Assembly (NCBI GenBank): GCA_001316125.1
Contig: BBCS01000002.1
Coordinates: 248,001 to 312,000 of the forward strand
DNA: 64,000 nt
Source: Vulcanisaeta distributa JCM 11213
GTDB taxonomy: Archaea > Thermoproteota > Thermoprotei > Thermoproteales > Thermocladiaceae
Direction of reading: 5' to 3'
Below are positions 1 through 10,385 of this stretch, one piece after another (position 1 is the first letter of the stretch; every line of letters begins with the position of its first letter). The translations under genes were made by a program, and so were the position numbers. The notes under the pieces are model-generated. The model was given only the letters and a program-made list of their open reading frames with translations. It was not told the origin of the DNA and searched no databases.

Positions 1-1
1 C

Positions 2-933
2 CCCGATAGGCCTCCAATTAAGAACCTGGATGAGTTACCACCACCAGCCCGCCACCTACTGCCCATGGATAAGTACACACTGTTTAGTAAGCCGATTAGG
101 ATAGTCCATGTTATGGCGAGTAGGGGGGGTGCCCATACGGTTGTTCCTTCTGTTCCACGTCATACTTCTGGGGGGGCAGGATGATTAGGTATAGGTCTGC
201 TAAGGCCGTGGCTGATGAGATTGAGGATGCCGTGAATACGTATAAGACGAACATAATCGTATTCACCGATGATGAGTTCACACTCGGTAGGAGGTTCGTG
301 TATGATTTCCTCAGGGAGCTTGAGGAGAGGAGGCTTGACATAAACTTCTCCTGCGGTTCCAGGGTCGACACAATAGATAGGGAGATGATGCTTGCACTGA
401 AGAATCATGGATGCACAGCCCTATACTTCGGTGTTGAGTCGGGGGGGAGTCAGGACACGATTAATAAGATTGGTAAGAGGATAACCCTTGAGCAAGCCAT
501 TAGAGTATTCCAGTGGGCTAAGGAGATTAAGATAGACCACGTGGGCTCCTTCGTGATAGGCTTCCCATGGGAGTCAATAGACGACATGAAGAACACCGTA
601 AAGTTCGCAATGAAGCTAAACCCAACATATGCCCAATTCACGGTAGCCACGCCATACCCAGGCACACCACTTTACTACCAGGCGCTCAGTGATAACCTCA
701 TTGAGGATTGGAATTGGGAACATTGGACAACGCTTAAGGCCGTCATGAGGGGCTACAGGTTCACCAAGGAGCAGGCCCAGAGGATGCTTCAGTGGGCCTA
801 CGTGAAGTACTACAGTAGGCTTGGCTTCCTAATCCATGAGTTGGTACATGGTAGGTTAGGTACAATAATGTCTGCGATAAAGAACTCCCTGGTTCCCTGG
901 TTCACGGAGAAACTACTTAGGCGTGGTGAGTAA
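2..933 (+). CDS. Radical SAM protein, 5'-truncated by the window edge
   Basis: The first bases read in frame as the linker before a radical SAM domain (LLPMDKY, then PIRI and MASRG). The rest of the barrel is open from 181 to the stop at 931-933. The cluster motif CxxxCxxC is encoded from 130 as CPYGCSFC, but in another frame: the G7 tract at 123-129 must be G5 to join it. The motif near 430-455 reads GVESGGSQ where the family has GVESGSQ, again at a G7 tract. The layout fits B12-binding-type radical SAM enzymes with the cobalamin domain outside the window. The substrate cannot be told. Family confident, reading frame broken once near the catalytic centre. Confidence 0.85.
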
Positions 934-1604
934 TTAAGCGTGGTGCTGAGTATCTCCCTCAAAATCAATAGGCTTCTTCTACCTGGCAATGTGGCATCAA
1001 TGAAGGAGTCCCTATCTAGGTTCACGCCCCCCCATTTACTGATTATCCTCAGTACATTATCAAGGTCATCACTAAACGACCCATTCTCGACATAACTATG
1101 CACCATATTCAATGCGCTATACACGGTGTCGAGGCCGTAAACCCTGGACAGCCACATGATTATGTCGGGTATGTTTAGCACGACTATGTTCTTATCGCTT
1201 AATCTAATGATTAATCTCATGTATAGCGTTGTGACGTTATTCACGGTGACGCACTGAACCTTACTACAGTCGCTGTCACTCACGATAAAGTTCTCATGAA
1301 CCTTAATGCTGCCGGTCCCAAACTCAAGAACTAATGATGCGCTTAATTTGCCAAGCCTAAAAATCTCTATCTCATTACCAATCCTCTCCACAATCCTCCT
1401 CATGCGCCTAAAGAACTTATAAACATCATTCCTATCACAATTCCTTGCAGTAAGTGGTGTTGTGGCCAAGACGGGCAAGTCCATGCAGTTAAGGCCGAGG
1501 TTCTCGCATAATTCAGTCCTTTTATAAAGTATGAATAGTATTAGGTGTAGTGTGTCTAGGTATTTAATTGGGCATTCATTAATTGGGACTTCCCTAAAAT
1601 CCAT
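810..1604 (-). CDS. Hypothetical protein, 264 codons
   Basis: I do not recognise a family. The product looks soluble and mostly helical, with no signal peptide or membrane helix. It starts at an ATG (1602-1604) and carries two Cys near residues 33-40 (ELCENLGLNC). The last 40 or so codons run antiparallel through the 3' end of the radical SAM gene, which is unlikely. A TTAA just past 940 in a neighbouring frame suggests the true stop is there and a base was lost or gained. A C7 tract at 1027-1033 encodes the Gly pair in KWGGVN. Existence of a gene is likely, its 3' end is uncertain. Confidence 0.6.
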   Translation of the reverse strand: MDFREVPINECPIKYLDTLHLILFILYKRTELCENLGLNCMDLPVLATTPLTARNCDRNDVYKFFRRMRRIVERIGNEIEIFRLGKLSASLVLEFGTGSIKVHENFIVSDSDCSKVQCVTVNNVTTLYMRLIIRLSDKNIVVLNIPDIIMWLSRVYGLDTVYSALNMVHSYVENGSFSDDLDNVLRIISKWGGVNLDRDSFIDATLPGRRSLLILREILSTTLNYSPRLSSFSVNQGTREFFIADIIVPNLPCTNSWIRKPSLL

Positions 1605-1679
1605 AAATATACCACCAATTTACTGATTGTTCACTTAAAAATCTATTGATCTACACAGGCGTAGATTTATACACGTAAA

Positions 1680-2081
1680 TTACTGCTTCTTAGCCGCAGC
1701 CTTCTTCTCAGTCTTCCTCTTCTTCATCTCCTCACGTATCTTCTTAGCCTCCTCCTTCGGCATATTCCTAAGCCTTATATAAAGCGGCTCAACCCTCTCG
1801 CCCACGTTGGGGTCGTCATAGACGTGGGCCTCAATGACACTCCTGTGCCTACCATACTCAGTGAGAACCCTCACAACATACACCTGCTTAACATCAACAC
1901 CCATGGCCTTCGCAATCTCCTCACGCAGTTGAACCCTACTTGGTGTTGGTAAGCCCACGTGCCAAGTCTCGGCAGTAACTTCCTTACGGCCGATAACCTT
2001 ATTCTCCCTAATGTTGAGTAACTTGAATACGAGCTTACCCGCCTCAACGCCCTCCGGTAATTTCGGCATTGGTATTGACAT
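1680..2081 (-). CDS. rps24e: 30S ribosomal protein S24e
   Basis: A small-subunit ribosomal protein found in archaea and eukaryotes. The reading frame is intact, 133 residues. The family core GLPTPSR followed by LREEIAKAMG is at residues 44-63, then the strand QVYVVRV and a very basic tail rich in Lys and Ala. It lies 52 bp downstream of spt4 on the same strand, a common archaeal arrangement, so both are probably cotranscribed. It contains no long G tract and no frame break. Confidence 0.96.
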   Translation of the reverse strand: MSIPMPKLPEGVEAGKLVFKLLNIRENKVIGRKEVTAETWHVGLPTPSRVQLREEIAKAMGVDVKQVYVVRVLTEYGRHRSVIEAHVYDDPNVGERVEPLYIRLRNMPKEEAKKIREEMKKRKTEKKAAAKKQ

Positions 2082-2133
2082 CAGTCTTGACGTGGAGAAA
2101 CCCCTTAATAAGTATTATTTGTTGCCTATGGGA

Positions 2134-2364
2134 TTATAGGACCTCGATTGCGTACATGCCTGCCTTAGTAATGCCAAGTCTCTTGGCGATGCAGGACTCC
2201 TCGGGCTTAAGTATTATTATCAGGCCCATCCAATCCTTCGTGAAGTCAGTACCACCACATACTGGGCACTTCTCAACATCCTCAGGTACGACTGCCTTAC
2301 AATTCCTGCAAGCCTTATAGCCGGGCAATGGACTACGCCTAACTGGTCTCCTACCCCCTCGCAC
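2134..2364 (-). CDS. spt4: Transcription elongation factor Spt4
   Basis: Archaeal Spt4 (RpoE2) binds Spt5 and the RNA polymerase clamp to support processivity. The protein is 76 residues and carries the zinc ribbon as CRNC (residues 19-22) and CPVC (35-38), followed by the family stretch GGTDFTKDWMGLIIILKPEES. The start is a GTG at 2362-2364 giving MRGGRRP. It is followed by rps24e. Length and both CxxC pairs match the family, so the call is secure. Confidence 0.95.
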   Translation of the reverse strand: MRGGRRPVRRSPLPGYKACRNCKAVVPEDVEKCPVCGGTDFTKDWMGLIIILKPEESCIAKRLGITKAGMYAIEVL

Positions 2365-2423
2365 TCATTACACGTGTTGCGCGGGTTTACTTTAATAAAC
2401 TTATCCAGGCATTATGCTCGGCA

Positions 2424-3124
2424 ATGAACGATACCGTGAATAGGCTAATCGAGGTGTTCAGGGGGGCATTAAGAGTGAGTTGGAGAGCGTGGGTTGGTAT
2501 CCCGTGGATGCTGAGTCAACAAGGTGGTGGGGGGGTGGTGCCGAGACGCCTGATGAGGTGATCATCACGGCAATACTCGTGCAACAAACCCGCTGGGACG
2601 TGGTGCACGAAGTGCTCAATAGACTTAGGAAGCTTGGGCTGAATACCCTCGAGGGCATTGCCAATGCGGATCCCAATTACTTAGCTGAGGTCATTAAGGG
2701 CGTTAATTATAGGTTCACAAAAGCCCAGAGACTTATTAATCTTGCCCGTAACATCACAGTGATCGGGGGGGGTTTAGAAAGGCTAAGGCTTAGGGATGAT
2801 GTTAGGGATTTCCTGCTTAACCAGGAGGGTGTTGGTAAGGAGACTGCGGACTCGATAATGCTCTTTGCCCTGAACATACCTATACTACCCATTTCGCAAT
2901 ATACAAAGAGGGTGCTCAGTAGGGTATTGGGCATTAACCCTGGTAATGACTATGATTCATGGAAGAGGACACTTGAGGATTTAATACCGAGGGACCTATA
3001 TACCTATAAGTTGGTGCATGCCTCAGTGGTTACTATTGGTAAGAAGTATTGCCTACCCGATAACCCATTATGCGATAAATGCCCACTGAGGAATTTATGC
3101 CTATACGCTAATGGTAGGAGGTGA
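2424..3124 (+). CDS. Endonuclease III-like HhH-GPD DNA glycosylase, Asp-less active site
   Basis: Helix-hairpin-helix glycosylase of the base excision repair superfamily. The ATG at 2424 opens a frame (MNDTVNRLIEVFRG) that joins the main frame only if the G6 tract at 2461-2466 is changed. Then come the HhH loop QEGVGKETADS and the 4Fe-4S ligands Cys-x6-Cys-x2-Cys-x5-Cys (CLPDNPLCDKCPLRNLC). The segment that normally carries the catalytic Asp (VDxYxxR) reads PISQYTKR, with Ser in its place. Lys of GKETA is present. It could be a divergent glycosylase with another mechanism, or a non-catalytic DNA lesion binder. Confidence 0.85.
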
Positions 3125-3127
3125 CCA

Positions 3128-3687
3128 TTAGTCACCGTTTGCTAAAGCCTTCATTAACTGTTCAAGTCCATTATCAACATCATCAACACCCAATAACTCC
3201 CTCTCCGGCGACAAATCACCCACGGCATACCTCTCCAGGTACCTCTGGTTAATAATTATGAAATTCGGGCCCCCACTTATACAGCCTTAGGACCTCCATC
3301 GCCTCATCCCTAAAGCCCATTATGTAGAGTGCCGCTGCCACGGCCTCAATAGTGCTTAGTATGTATGGCTTACCGTAGTGCGTTGGGTTAACGGCTATGA
3401 GTAATGGTAGTCTCCTCCTAATGAATCTACCTAATGAACTTAGCATGAACATCCACAGCCCTTTTCCAGGAGCAATCTATTAATGATAACCCCCCCCTTA
3501 ATTCAACGATAGCCCTATCGCTGGGTGTTAATGGTGTTTTAACCGTTGGGTCAAGAATTATTGAACCATTCGGTAACGCCCTAATACTATCCACCAACTG
3601 CGCAAATCCAAACTTAGCCAGCTTGATTGCTGTGTTCTTCCTTGGGTCATCCTGTGGTAATCTATAGATGAAGATTCTGGGCGTCAT
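3128..3687 (-). CDS. tsr3: 18S/16S rRNA aminocarboxypropyltransferase Tsr3
   Basis: Tsr3 (formerly DUF367) transfers an aminocarboxypropyl group from SAM to a small-subunit rRNA nucleotide. The N-terminal half (3427-3687) holds ILDPTVKTPLTPSD and the family hallmark LIDCSWK. The C-terminal half (from 3452 down) holds RRLPLLIAVNPTHYGKPYIL and EAVAAALYIMGF. The two halves overlap in different frames. A second break near 3270, where a G5 run should be G4, separates KWG from NQRYLERYAVGD and the stop at 3128-3130. All family blocks are present in order, so this is one gene with two frame breaks rather than two genes. Confidence 0.9.
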
Positions 3688-3746
3688 TATGCTTTATAAC
3701 ATTAATAACTTAATATTTTAATAACCAATCCCGGGCACCAATAATA

Positions 3747-6113
3747 ATGAGTAAATTGCCTCATTATCGGGAGGGTTTACGCGCCGTGACAGGCTCCGGC
3801 GAGTACATTGATGATATACCACACCCCCCCCAGGCACGCTATACATGGCCATCTACAGAAGCCCCCCATACGCCCATGCCCGAATACTCAAGGTTGACCT
3901 AAATGGAGTCTTTGAGCATGGTGGTATCGCCTATGGACCCAACGACCTGGCCAAGGTAATACCAAACCCATTCCCACTGGCGGTGGATGCCCCCCCGATT
4001 AAGTACTATCCATTTGCCCGGGATAAGGCTAGGTTTGTCGGTGAGCCGATAGCGGTGGTCCTTGCTGACGACCCGTACAAAGCAATTGACTTACTTGATT
4101 ACGTCCAGGTTGATTTCGAGCCGTTGAAGCCCGTGTTAACCTTTGACGAAGCATTGAAGGGTGATGTACTCGTTCACGAGGAGCTTAAGTCGAATGTAGC
4201 CATGCATAGGTACATGAAATTCGGGCCTGTGGATAAGGCCTTCTCCGAGGCTCCCGTCATTATAAAGCGTGAGTTCTACTATCAGAAGCATAATGCAATG
4301 CCCCCCCTAGAGACATACGGAGTGCTTGCTCACTATACTGGTGGTGAATTGAACGTGTGGGCCAACGCCCAGGGACCGTTATTAATAGCTTATTTCGTAA
4401 CGAGGGCCCTAGGCCTACCAACGGGTAGCCTTAGGCTCTTCGGCCCTAGGGACGTCGGCGGTAGCTTCGGCTCCAAGTACTCATTATACCCATACATAAC
4501 CCTGGCAGCCGCCGCATCAATATTAAGTGGCAGGCCCGTTAAGTGGGTTGAGAGTAGGACTGAGCATCTCGTGGGCAGTAACTCGGGTGGTGCAAGGAAG
4601 GGTGTTGTGGAGGTTGCGGCGACGAAGAATGGCGTGATCCAGGGATTTAGGTTTAGGTTTTATGAGGATGTTGGTGCATACCCGAGACCACCCGATCCAG
4701 GCGTTTTGTTTAGGGTTCATGGAAACATGAATGGTGCGTACGATGTTAGGGCTATCGAGGTTGAGGATTACGTAGTCGTAACGAATAAATTACCAACAGG
4801 CCTAAACAGGGCCTATGGAGGTCCGCCCTTCTACTTCATGCTTGAGGTTGCGGTTAACGAACTTGCCCGCGAACTCGGCATAGACCCACTCGAGCTTAGG
4901 ATTAAGAACCTCGTTAGGGAGTTCCCGAAGAAGATTGGTGATGAGTACTTCTATGAGACCGTTACCGGTGGGCTTTATCCGAGGCAGGACTATGAGAGGG
5001 TTGTTAAGGCTATTGAGCCTGAGTATAGGCGTTGGCTTGAGGAGAGGAGGAAGAACCCGAACATAGGTGTTGGCATTGCAGTATTGGTTGAGCCATCAGG
5101 CACAAATCTGGCTACACGGACCTGGCCATCGAGCCAAGTAAGCGTAAGTACCCGCATTCAGGTTCTGGTTCCTACGTAACCATTAGTATCGACATGAGCG
5201 GTTACATTAGGGTCTTTGTCAACGGCACTAATGAGGGGCTTGGCCACGAAACAACGCTTGCCGAAGTAGTCGCGTCGGAACTAGGTGTTGATCCGTCAGT
5301 GATCATCGTGGAGAATAGGGTTGATACAACCAGAACATGGGCGCTATCAGATGGTTCCTACTCATCTAGGTTCGCTCCAATAGTGGTTAGTGCCGCCATA
5401 CTGGCGGCTAGGCAGTTGAAGGAGAAGTTGACGAGAGTTGCCATGGCTATTCTAGGCACGGATAAGGTTAATTATGAGAATGGTCAGTTCTATGACATAA
5501 ACAATCCAAGTAAGAGGGTTGACATTAGGAGGATGGCATCATCAATCAATTGGGACCCAGGCTCATTACCAGAGGCTTAGATGCTTCATTAAGCGCCACA
5601 GTATTTTATCAACCACCAACAGTTAAGGCTGCTGAGGGTGATAAAATAAATTCATCAGCCACATACGCAATACAGGCACAGTTAGCCGTTATCGAACTTG
5701 ACCCGAACACATATGATATTAAGGTTAAGAAGTATGTAATAGCTCACGACGCTGGCAGGGTCCTCAAGAGGGAGTTCGTTGATGGTCAGTTGATGGGTGG
5801 TTTAATGCATGGTCTAGCCCTCACACTTTATGAGGAGTTGATGTATGATGACCAGGGTAATCCATTAACGACGAGTCTCGACATTTATGAAACACCAACA
5901 CTAGCTGAGGCTGTGGGTATGGAGGTGGAGTTCATACACTTTGAAACACCCACGAAGCACCTGGTCTCCGGGGGGGCTCATGGTGTTGGTGAGGGTGCAA
6001 TGATGGGCGTGCCCGCGGCCATTGTCAATGCCCTAGCCTCAATAATTGGTAAGGCCATAACGGACCTACCGTTAAGGCCATATAAGATAATGAGGGCTGT
6101 CGAGGGGGGGTGA
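3747..6113 (+). CDS. Molybdenum hydroxylase large (Mo-cofactor) subunit, aldehyde oxidoreductase type
   Basis: Catalytic subunit of the xanthine oxidase / CO dehydrogenase family; in Thermoproteales and Sulfolobales such complexes oxidise aldehydes such as glyceraldehyde. The ATG at 3747 gives [14 protein letters not shown], then GEYIDDI. Next come [10 protein letters not shown] (family RSPYAHARI plus one Pro at a C6 tract), DVGGSFGSK for cofactor binding, [11 protein letters not shown], and near the end [13 protein letters not shown] with the catalytic Glu. There is no CO dehydrogenase signature. Frames break near 3830, 5108 and 5573. The stop TGA overlaps the next start (TGATG at 6111-6115). 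Family certain, substrate inferred. Confidence 0.9.
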
Positions 6114-6996
6114 TGGGCATGGCATACACCTTGGTATTCCCAGGGAATTTAAGTACGTTAGGGCTTCAACAATTGATGAGGCTTTGAAACTGCTTAGTGA
6201 GTACGGTAGCGATGCTAAGGTGCTTGCTGGCGGCATGAGCCTAATGCCCATGCTTAAGCTAAGGATGACTGAGATTAAGTACTTAATAGACATACTTGGT
6301 ATTAATGACCTTAGGTACGTAAGAGTCGAGGGTAATTACCTAAGGATTGGCGCATTAACCACACATAATGACATTGCAATGAATAGGCTAGTTAATGATA
6401 ACGCTAAGATATTAAGTGAGTCTGCATGGCACATAGCTGATATTCAGGTTAGGAATCTGGGAACAATAGGCGGTAGCCTAGCCCATGCAGACCCAGCGGC
6501 TAATTACTACCCAGCCTGATAGCGCTGGATGCCGAGGTCATGATTAGAGGGGGGGTTGGTACTGAGAGGGCTGTTAAGGTTTCAGACCTTTACAAGGGGG
6601 GGCCATATATCACTGACTTAAAGCCCAATGAATTAATTACGGAGGTTAGGATACCACTCAGTGACCTTAAGGGTGTTTATGAGTTCTTCAGGAGGGGTGG
6701 TGCATCATTCCCAAGCGTTATCATAGCTGTTGCCTACCGGGAGAAGGATGGGGTTATAACAGACTCCAGGATAGTCATTGGTGCCGTTTATCCTGAGCCC
6801 GTGTTAGTGAGTGGGCACCTGAATGGTCTTGGGGTTAAGGAGGTTGGGGGGGCTAAGGTTAGTGATATTGTGAATTCCATATTCTCTTCAATAGATGTAA
6901 AGCCCCCTTGAGGATACGCATGCACCTAGCGATTATAAGGTCAAGGTCGCTAAGAACCTGCTAGCTAAGGCCTTAACGGAGATTGCCAGTGGGTCC
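6113..6996 (+). CDS. Molybdenum hydroxylase medium (FAD-binding) subunit
   Basis: FAD subunit that passes electrons from the 2Fe-2S subunit. Read through small frame breaks it gives PREFKYVRASTIDEALKLL, the FAD-binding VLAGGMSLMPMLKLR, then NLGTIGGSLAHADPAANYYP and a CO-dehydrogenase-flavoprotein C-terminal domain. Breaks occur near 6133, 6520 and 6905; at the last, C5 should be C4 to continue into EDTHAPSDYKVKVAKNLLAK, the usual subunit tail. After that correction no stop separates this gene from the 2Fe-2S subunit, so the end given is only where the next domain starts. It follows the large subunit with a TGATG overlap. Confidence 0.87.
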
Positions 6997-7545
6997 GTGC
7001 AGTACATTAAGGCGCCCATTAAGGACGAGTTAATTAAGTGGGAGTTCAGGGATGATGTTGGGTATGTCGGTGACTTGGTTAGGGTTAGGGTTAATGTCAA
7101 TGGCCAGTGGATTGAGGACTTGGTTGAGTCGAGGCTATTGCTCCTAGACTTCCTGAGGAGGCATGGGTTTAAGGAGGTTAAGAGGGGGGGCTGTGATGAG
7201 GGTAAGTGCGGTGCATGCACTGTGCTTGTTGATGGTAGGGCTGTTAAGTCATGCATGGTACCTGTGGTCAGGGTTTCAGGGCATTCAGTAACCACCATAA
7301 GGGGGGGTTTGAGTAAGGGCATGGAGTTGCACCCAATACAGAGGGCATTCCTTGAGGAGTACGCAATGCAGTGCGGCTACTGCACTCATGGCTTCATGAT
7401 GGTGACTCAGGACTACCTCACAAACATAGACCCAACGGCTAATGATGATCTACTGAAACTAAGCATTAAGAATATTTGCCGTTGCACCGGTTACATAAAC
7501 ATAATTAAGGCGATTAAGAGGGCAGCTAAATACCTACAGTCTTGA
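6997..7545 (+). CDS. Molybdenum hydroxylase small (2Fe-2S) subunit
   Basis: Iron-sulfur subunit with two 2Fe-2S clusters. The plant-ferredoxin-type cluster reads GGCDEGKCGACTV and the second cluster CGYCTHG plus CRCTG near the C-terminus. The first motif carries one extra Gly (family K-G-C) at the G7 tract 7184-7190; TTIRGGLS likewise has an extra Gly at 7291-7297. The open frame extends upstream in frame with the medium subunit tail; GTG at 6997 is the assigned start but a later start near VRVNVNGQ would give the usual length. The order large-medium-small is an archaeal arrangement. Confidence 0.9.
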   Translation: MQYIKAPIKDELIKWEFRDDVGYVGDLVRVRVNVNGQWIEDLVESRLLLLDFLRRHGFKEVKRGGCDEGKCGACTVLVDGRAVKSCMVPVVRVSGHSVTTIRGGLSKGMELHPIQRAFLEEYAMQCGYCTHGFMMVTQDYLTNIDPTANDDLLKLSIKNICRCTGYINIIKAIKRAAKYLQS

Positions 7546-7668
7546 CAACTGTCTCAATCTTAAATCCTTCACAGTAATTAATCAAAATCTAATAGAATGC
7601 GAAAGGGATGAGAATACTTAACAAAGCATGATTAGGTCTCTTAGGAGGGTGCAGGAGATGCATTGGCG

Positions 7669-8181
7669 TTAGTCAGATGTATGGATATAATTTGATCCTT
7701 TACTTAGGGCGTTCATTAATGCTCTCGCCTTAATTATGAATGACCTAATTAATGCTATAGCCGTTTCGTCATTTGGTATCTTGCTCCTAATGCCTTCCGG
7801 GTCTGGGCCGTTGTATTGATACTCATGTAATTGTAGGGCCATGGCCGTTAACTCAGCTACGCCTGGGGGGGCTACTCTCTCCATCTCTGCGCTTAGCTCG
7901 GTCATTTTATTGGCCGGTACTACTGCGGCCATCCATTCGTGGAATGATATGGCGACATTCCCAACACGTTTATTCCCACGATATTTTTCCTGAAGTAGAT
8001 TCACATTCCTTAATGCTAAGTACGAGAGGAATGCCTTCCACGCCTGGAATGCCTTACCTGCCGCATTCCTAGTGAGACCTTCCCTTAAGAAAACCTCTGC
8101 CACATCAAGTTCCTTCATAGCCTCCTCAAGCCTTTCCTTCGCCAAAGCCTCTGTATTCAATCTTCTCATGTGAGCCTCCAT
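7669..8181 (-). CDS. PaREP1/PaREP8 family protein (HEPN-like)
   Basis: Member of the Pyrobaculum repeat-1 family, short helical proteins related to HEPN domains and multiplied in Thermoproteales genomes. The intact 170-residue frame has the family pattern ALAKERLEEAMKELDVAEVFL, NAAGKAFQAWKAFLSYLALR and a conserved tail of helices. Function unknown; HEPN relatives are often RNases in toxin-antitoxin systems, but no Rx4-6H motif is evident here. It stands alone, transcribed away from the membrane protein gene that follows. A degraded relative lies at about 15.66-15.99 kb. Confidence 0.8.
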   Translation of the reverse strand: MEAHMRRLNTEALAKERLEEAMKELDVAEVFLREGLTRNAAGKAFQAWKAFLSYLALRNVNLLQEKYRGNKRVGNVAISFHEWMAAVVPANKMTELSAEMERVAPPGVAELTAMALQLHEYQYNGPDPEGIRSKIPNDETAIALIRSFIIKARALMNALSKGSNYIHTSD

Positions 8182-8406
8182 AATTTAAACGCACGATATT
8201 AATCAATATAAAACTAAGCCTTAATATTTTGATGTGGGCTCAATAAGCATTCAGTATATAATGGGCTTAGTTTCTTCTCTTTCAATCTATTTTTAATATT
8301 AAGTTTTGCGGTGCAATAATAGTTAAATTAAAAATAATCAATAATATTATGCTCATTGATTGCGTACTCCTAAAGTATTAAATACCTTCCATAAGTCTCT
8401 TTAGTA

Positions 8407-9141
8407 ATGAGTTCCACTGTGAATTCAACGGCAACGCAAATCAAGGTGTTTGGCTTTATACCACAGTATGTTTTTTACACGGTACTTGCCGCCGTGGTCA
8501 TAATAGTCGTGGGATACGTAGTTGGTAGACTCGTGGAAATACTAATTAAGAAAATCTCCTACACCACGGGACTAGATGCCTTCTTTAGGAAGACCTCCGT
8601 GGGCCGTGCACTGCTCAGGAGTGGTTATACGGCTGGTGACTTCCTCGGTCTCTTCGTTAAGTGGGTCATTTATATAGCGGCGATCTTCTATGCCCTACTC
8701 GAATTATCCTACGCAAGCCCAAACCTCGCCTTCCTATACGACACATCAAAGAGCGTATTGACATACCTGCCATACCTAGTGTCCGGCGTGATTATTCTAA
8801 TCATTGGTTTAATAATGGTTGATTGGATAAGCGATTATTTTAAACGTAGTTATCCAGCAAATGACCAATACTCACAGACCCTACTTAACTTCGTTGGTGA
8901 TGCCTTTAGATTCATACTTTACTACATGGTTATAACAATCGCGTTAAGTGTCATGAAGGTTAACGTGACAATACTCTACATATTCGCCCAGGGACTTGCC
9001 TGGGCAGTGGCCATTGGCCTTGGGGTTGCCATTGGTCTTGTGCTTGCCGTACCATTGAGGGAGCCGCTAAGGAGATTCCTTGAGCGTGAGTGGAGTCAGT
9101 CAAGGGGTGAGGATGAGAGGAGGGGTGATGGCGGTGGCTAA
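8407..9141 (+). CDS. Membrane protein with MscS-type TM-helix repeats
   Basis: Five to six hydrophobic helices: residues 15-38, about 75-98, 115-140, 160-180 and 185-215. The spacing and the Gly-rich GYVVGRLVEILIKK helix resemble the TM-helix repeat region that precedes mechanosensitive channel domains; the beta domain and pore-lining signature of MscS are absent. The charged tail (SQSRGEDERRGDGGG) ends at 9141, overlapping the ATG of the glycosyltransferase at 9128. A TATA-like stretch about 25-30 bp before the ATG suggests leaderless transcription. Role unknown, possibly a small-conductance channel or envelope scaffold. Confidence 0.6.
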   Translation: MSSTVNSTATQIKVFGFIPQYVFYTVLAAVVIIVVGYVVGRLVEILIKKISYTTGLDAFFRKTSVGRALLRSGYTAGDFLGLFVKWVIYIAAIFYALLELSYASPNLAFLYDTSKSVLTYLPYLVSGVIILIIGLIMVDWISDYFKRSYPANDQYSQTLLNFVGDAFRFILYYMVITIALSVMKVNVTILYIFAQGLAWAVAIGLGVAIGLVLAVPLREPLRRFLEREWSQSRGEDERRGDGGG

Positions 9142-10385
9142 GCCTGTCATTGGCGTTATAATGTACCAGACGAGCAATTCTAAGGGGCAGGAGTTAGTGG
9201 CTCAGAGGATGGTTAAGTGGTTTCTTAGGCTTGGTTATGAGGCTACCTAATAACGAGTATTTACCATGACGGTAATGAGGTTGTTAGAAGGAGGGCTGTG
9301 GAGACCTCACTTGAGGGCTATGTATTTCAGGAGAAGGACCCAGCCGTTGGGCTACCCACCATTAGGGTTGACAGTTACATGGCTAAGTGGCCACCCAGGA
9401 GAATCATGTTCAAGAACTTCGTGGATGTGCTTAGAAGGATCGGTGAGAACTTCAATGTGAACTCATTAATAACGCATTCCACGCTTTGGAATGGGCCTGA
9501 GGACACGGCCAAGTACGTGATGTGGAGGAGGATGTTGATGACATTCGGACTTGAGAATAGTAACGTGTTCTTTGGGCACATGAGTCACTACCAACCGCCT
9601 GACCCAACGAGGTATGATGTTGTTGAGAGGACGTATAGGCTTGCCTGGAATCACATGGCATTCCCAGAGATCTTCAAGGCAGCAAACCTCGTTCTCTGTG
9701 TGACGCCACTCGAGGGTGAGGAGATGATTAGGATGGGCGCAAGGCCTGAGCAAGTCTATGTATTTCCAGGGGGGCATCGATGATGATGAGGTGGCTGACT
9801 TGAACGCTGTTGATTCGAGTGACTTCAGGGTTAAGTATAGGATTCCCGATGATGTCAAGATAGTGGCTTATCTGGCACTGTTGAGGAGAGGAAGAACCCA
9901 CTAGCTGTTGTCAAGGTTGCTAGGATGCTTAGGCATAGGCGTGACGTGCACTTCGTAATTGCAGGCAAGCCTGGTGACCAGTGGGATGAGGTTGTTAATG
10001 AGGCTAAGGCTTAAGTAACGTGACTTTGACCGGGGAGTTGAGTGTTGAGGATAAGAAGAAGTTGATTAAAGAAACCTACGTAAACATAATAATGAGTAAG
10101 ATGGAGGCCCTTGGACTGACACAGCTAGAGTTCATGTACGGTGGTGTTCCCGTAATAACCTCCGCAGTTTACGGCCAAAAGTGGGTCGTTAGGAATGGCG
10201 TTGATGGAATACACGTTAATGGCCCAGACGATGTTGAGGGAGCCGCTAAGGCCGTGGAGAGGCTCCTGGATCATCCTGAGGAGAGGGATAGGATGAGTGA
10301 GAATGCCAGGGAGAGGGCCTCGCAATTATTAATGAGCAGGCTCGTTAAGGAACTTGCCGTTAAGATCGAAGAGTACCTGCACTAG
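9128..10385 (+). CDS. Family 4 (group 1) glycosyltransferase, four frame breaks
   Basis: One retaining GT-B type glycosyltransferase of about 418 residues. The N-terminal Rossmann domain begins MAVAKPVIGVIMYQTSN. The middle has LTHSTLWNGPED-like helices and VYVFPGGIDDDE, the usual hinge motif. The C-terminal domain has HFVIAGKPGDQW and the donor-binding segment EALGLTQLEFMYGGVPVI, which fits GT4. Frames break near 9243, 9770 (G6 where G5 is needed), 9870 and 10010. The gene overlaps the preceding membrane protein by 14 bp. Probably builds cell-surface glycans or N-glycans; donor and acceptor unknown. Confidence 0.82.

Noticed and set aside
160..408. Minus-strand open frames opposite the radical SAM gene
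   Set aside because: Shadow frames of a recognised gene; no family motifs.
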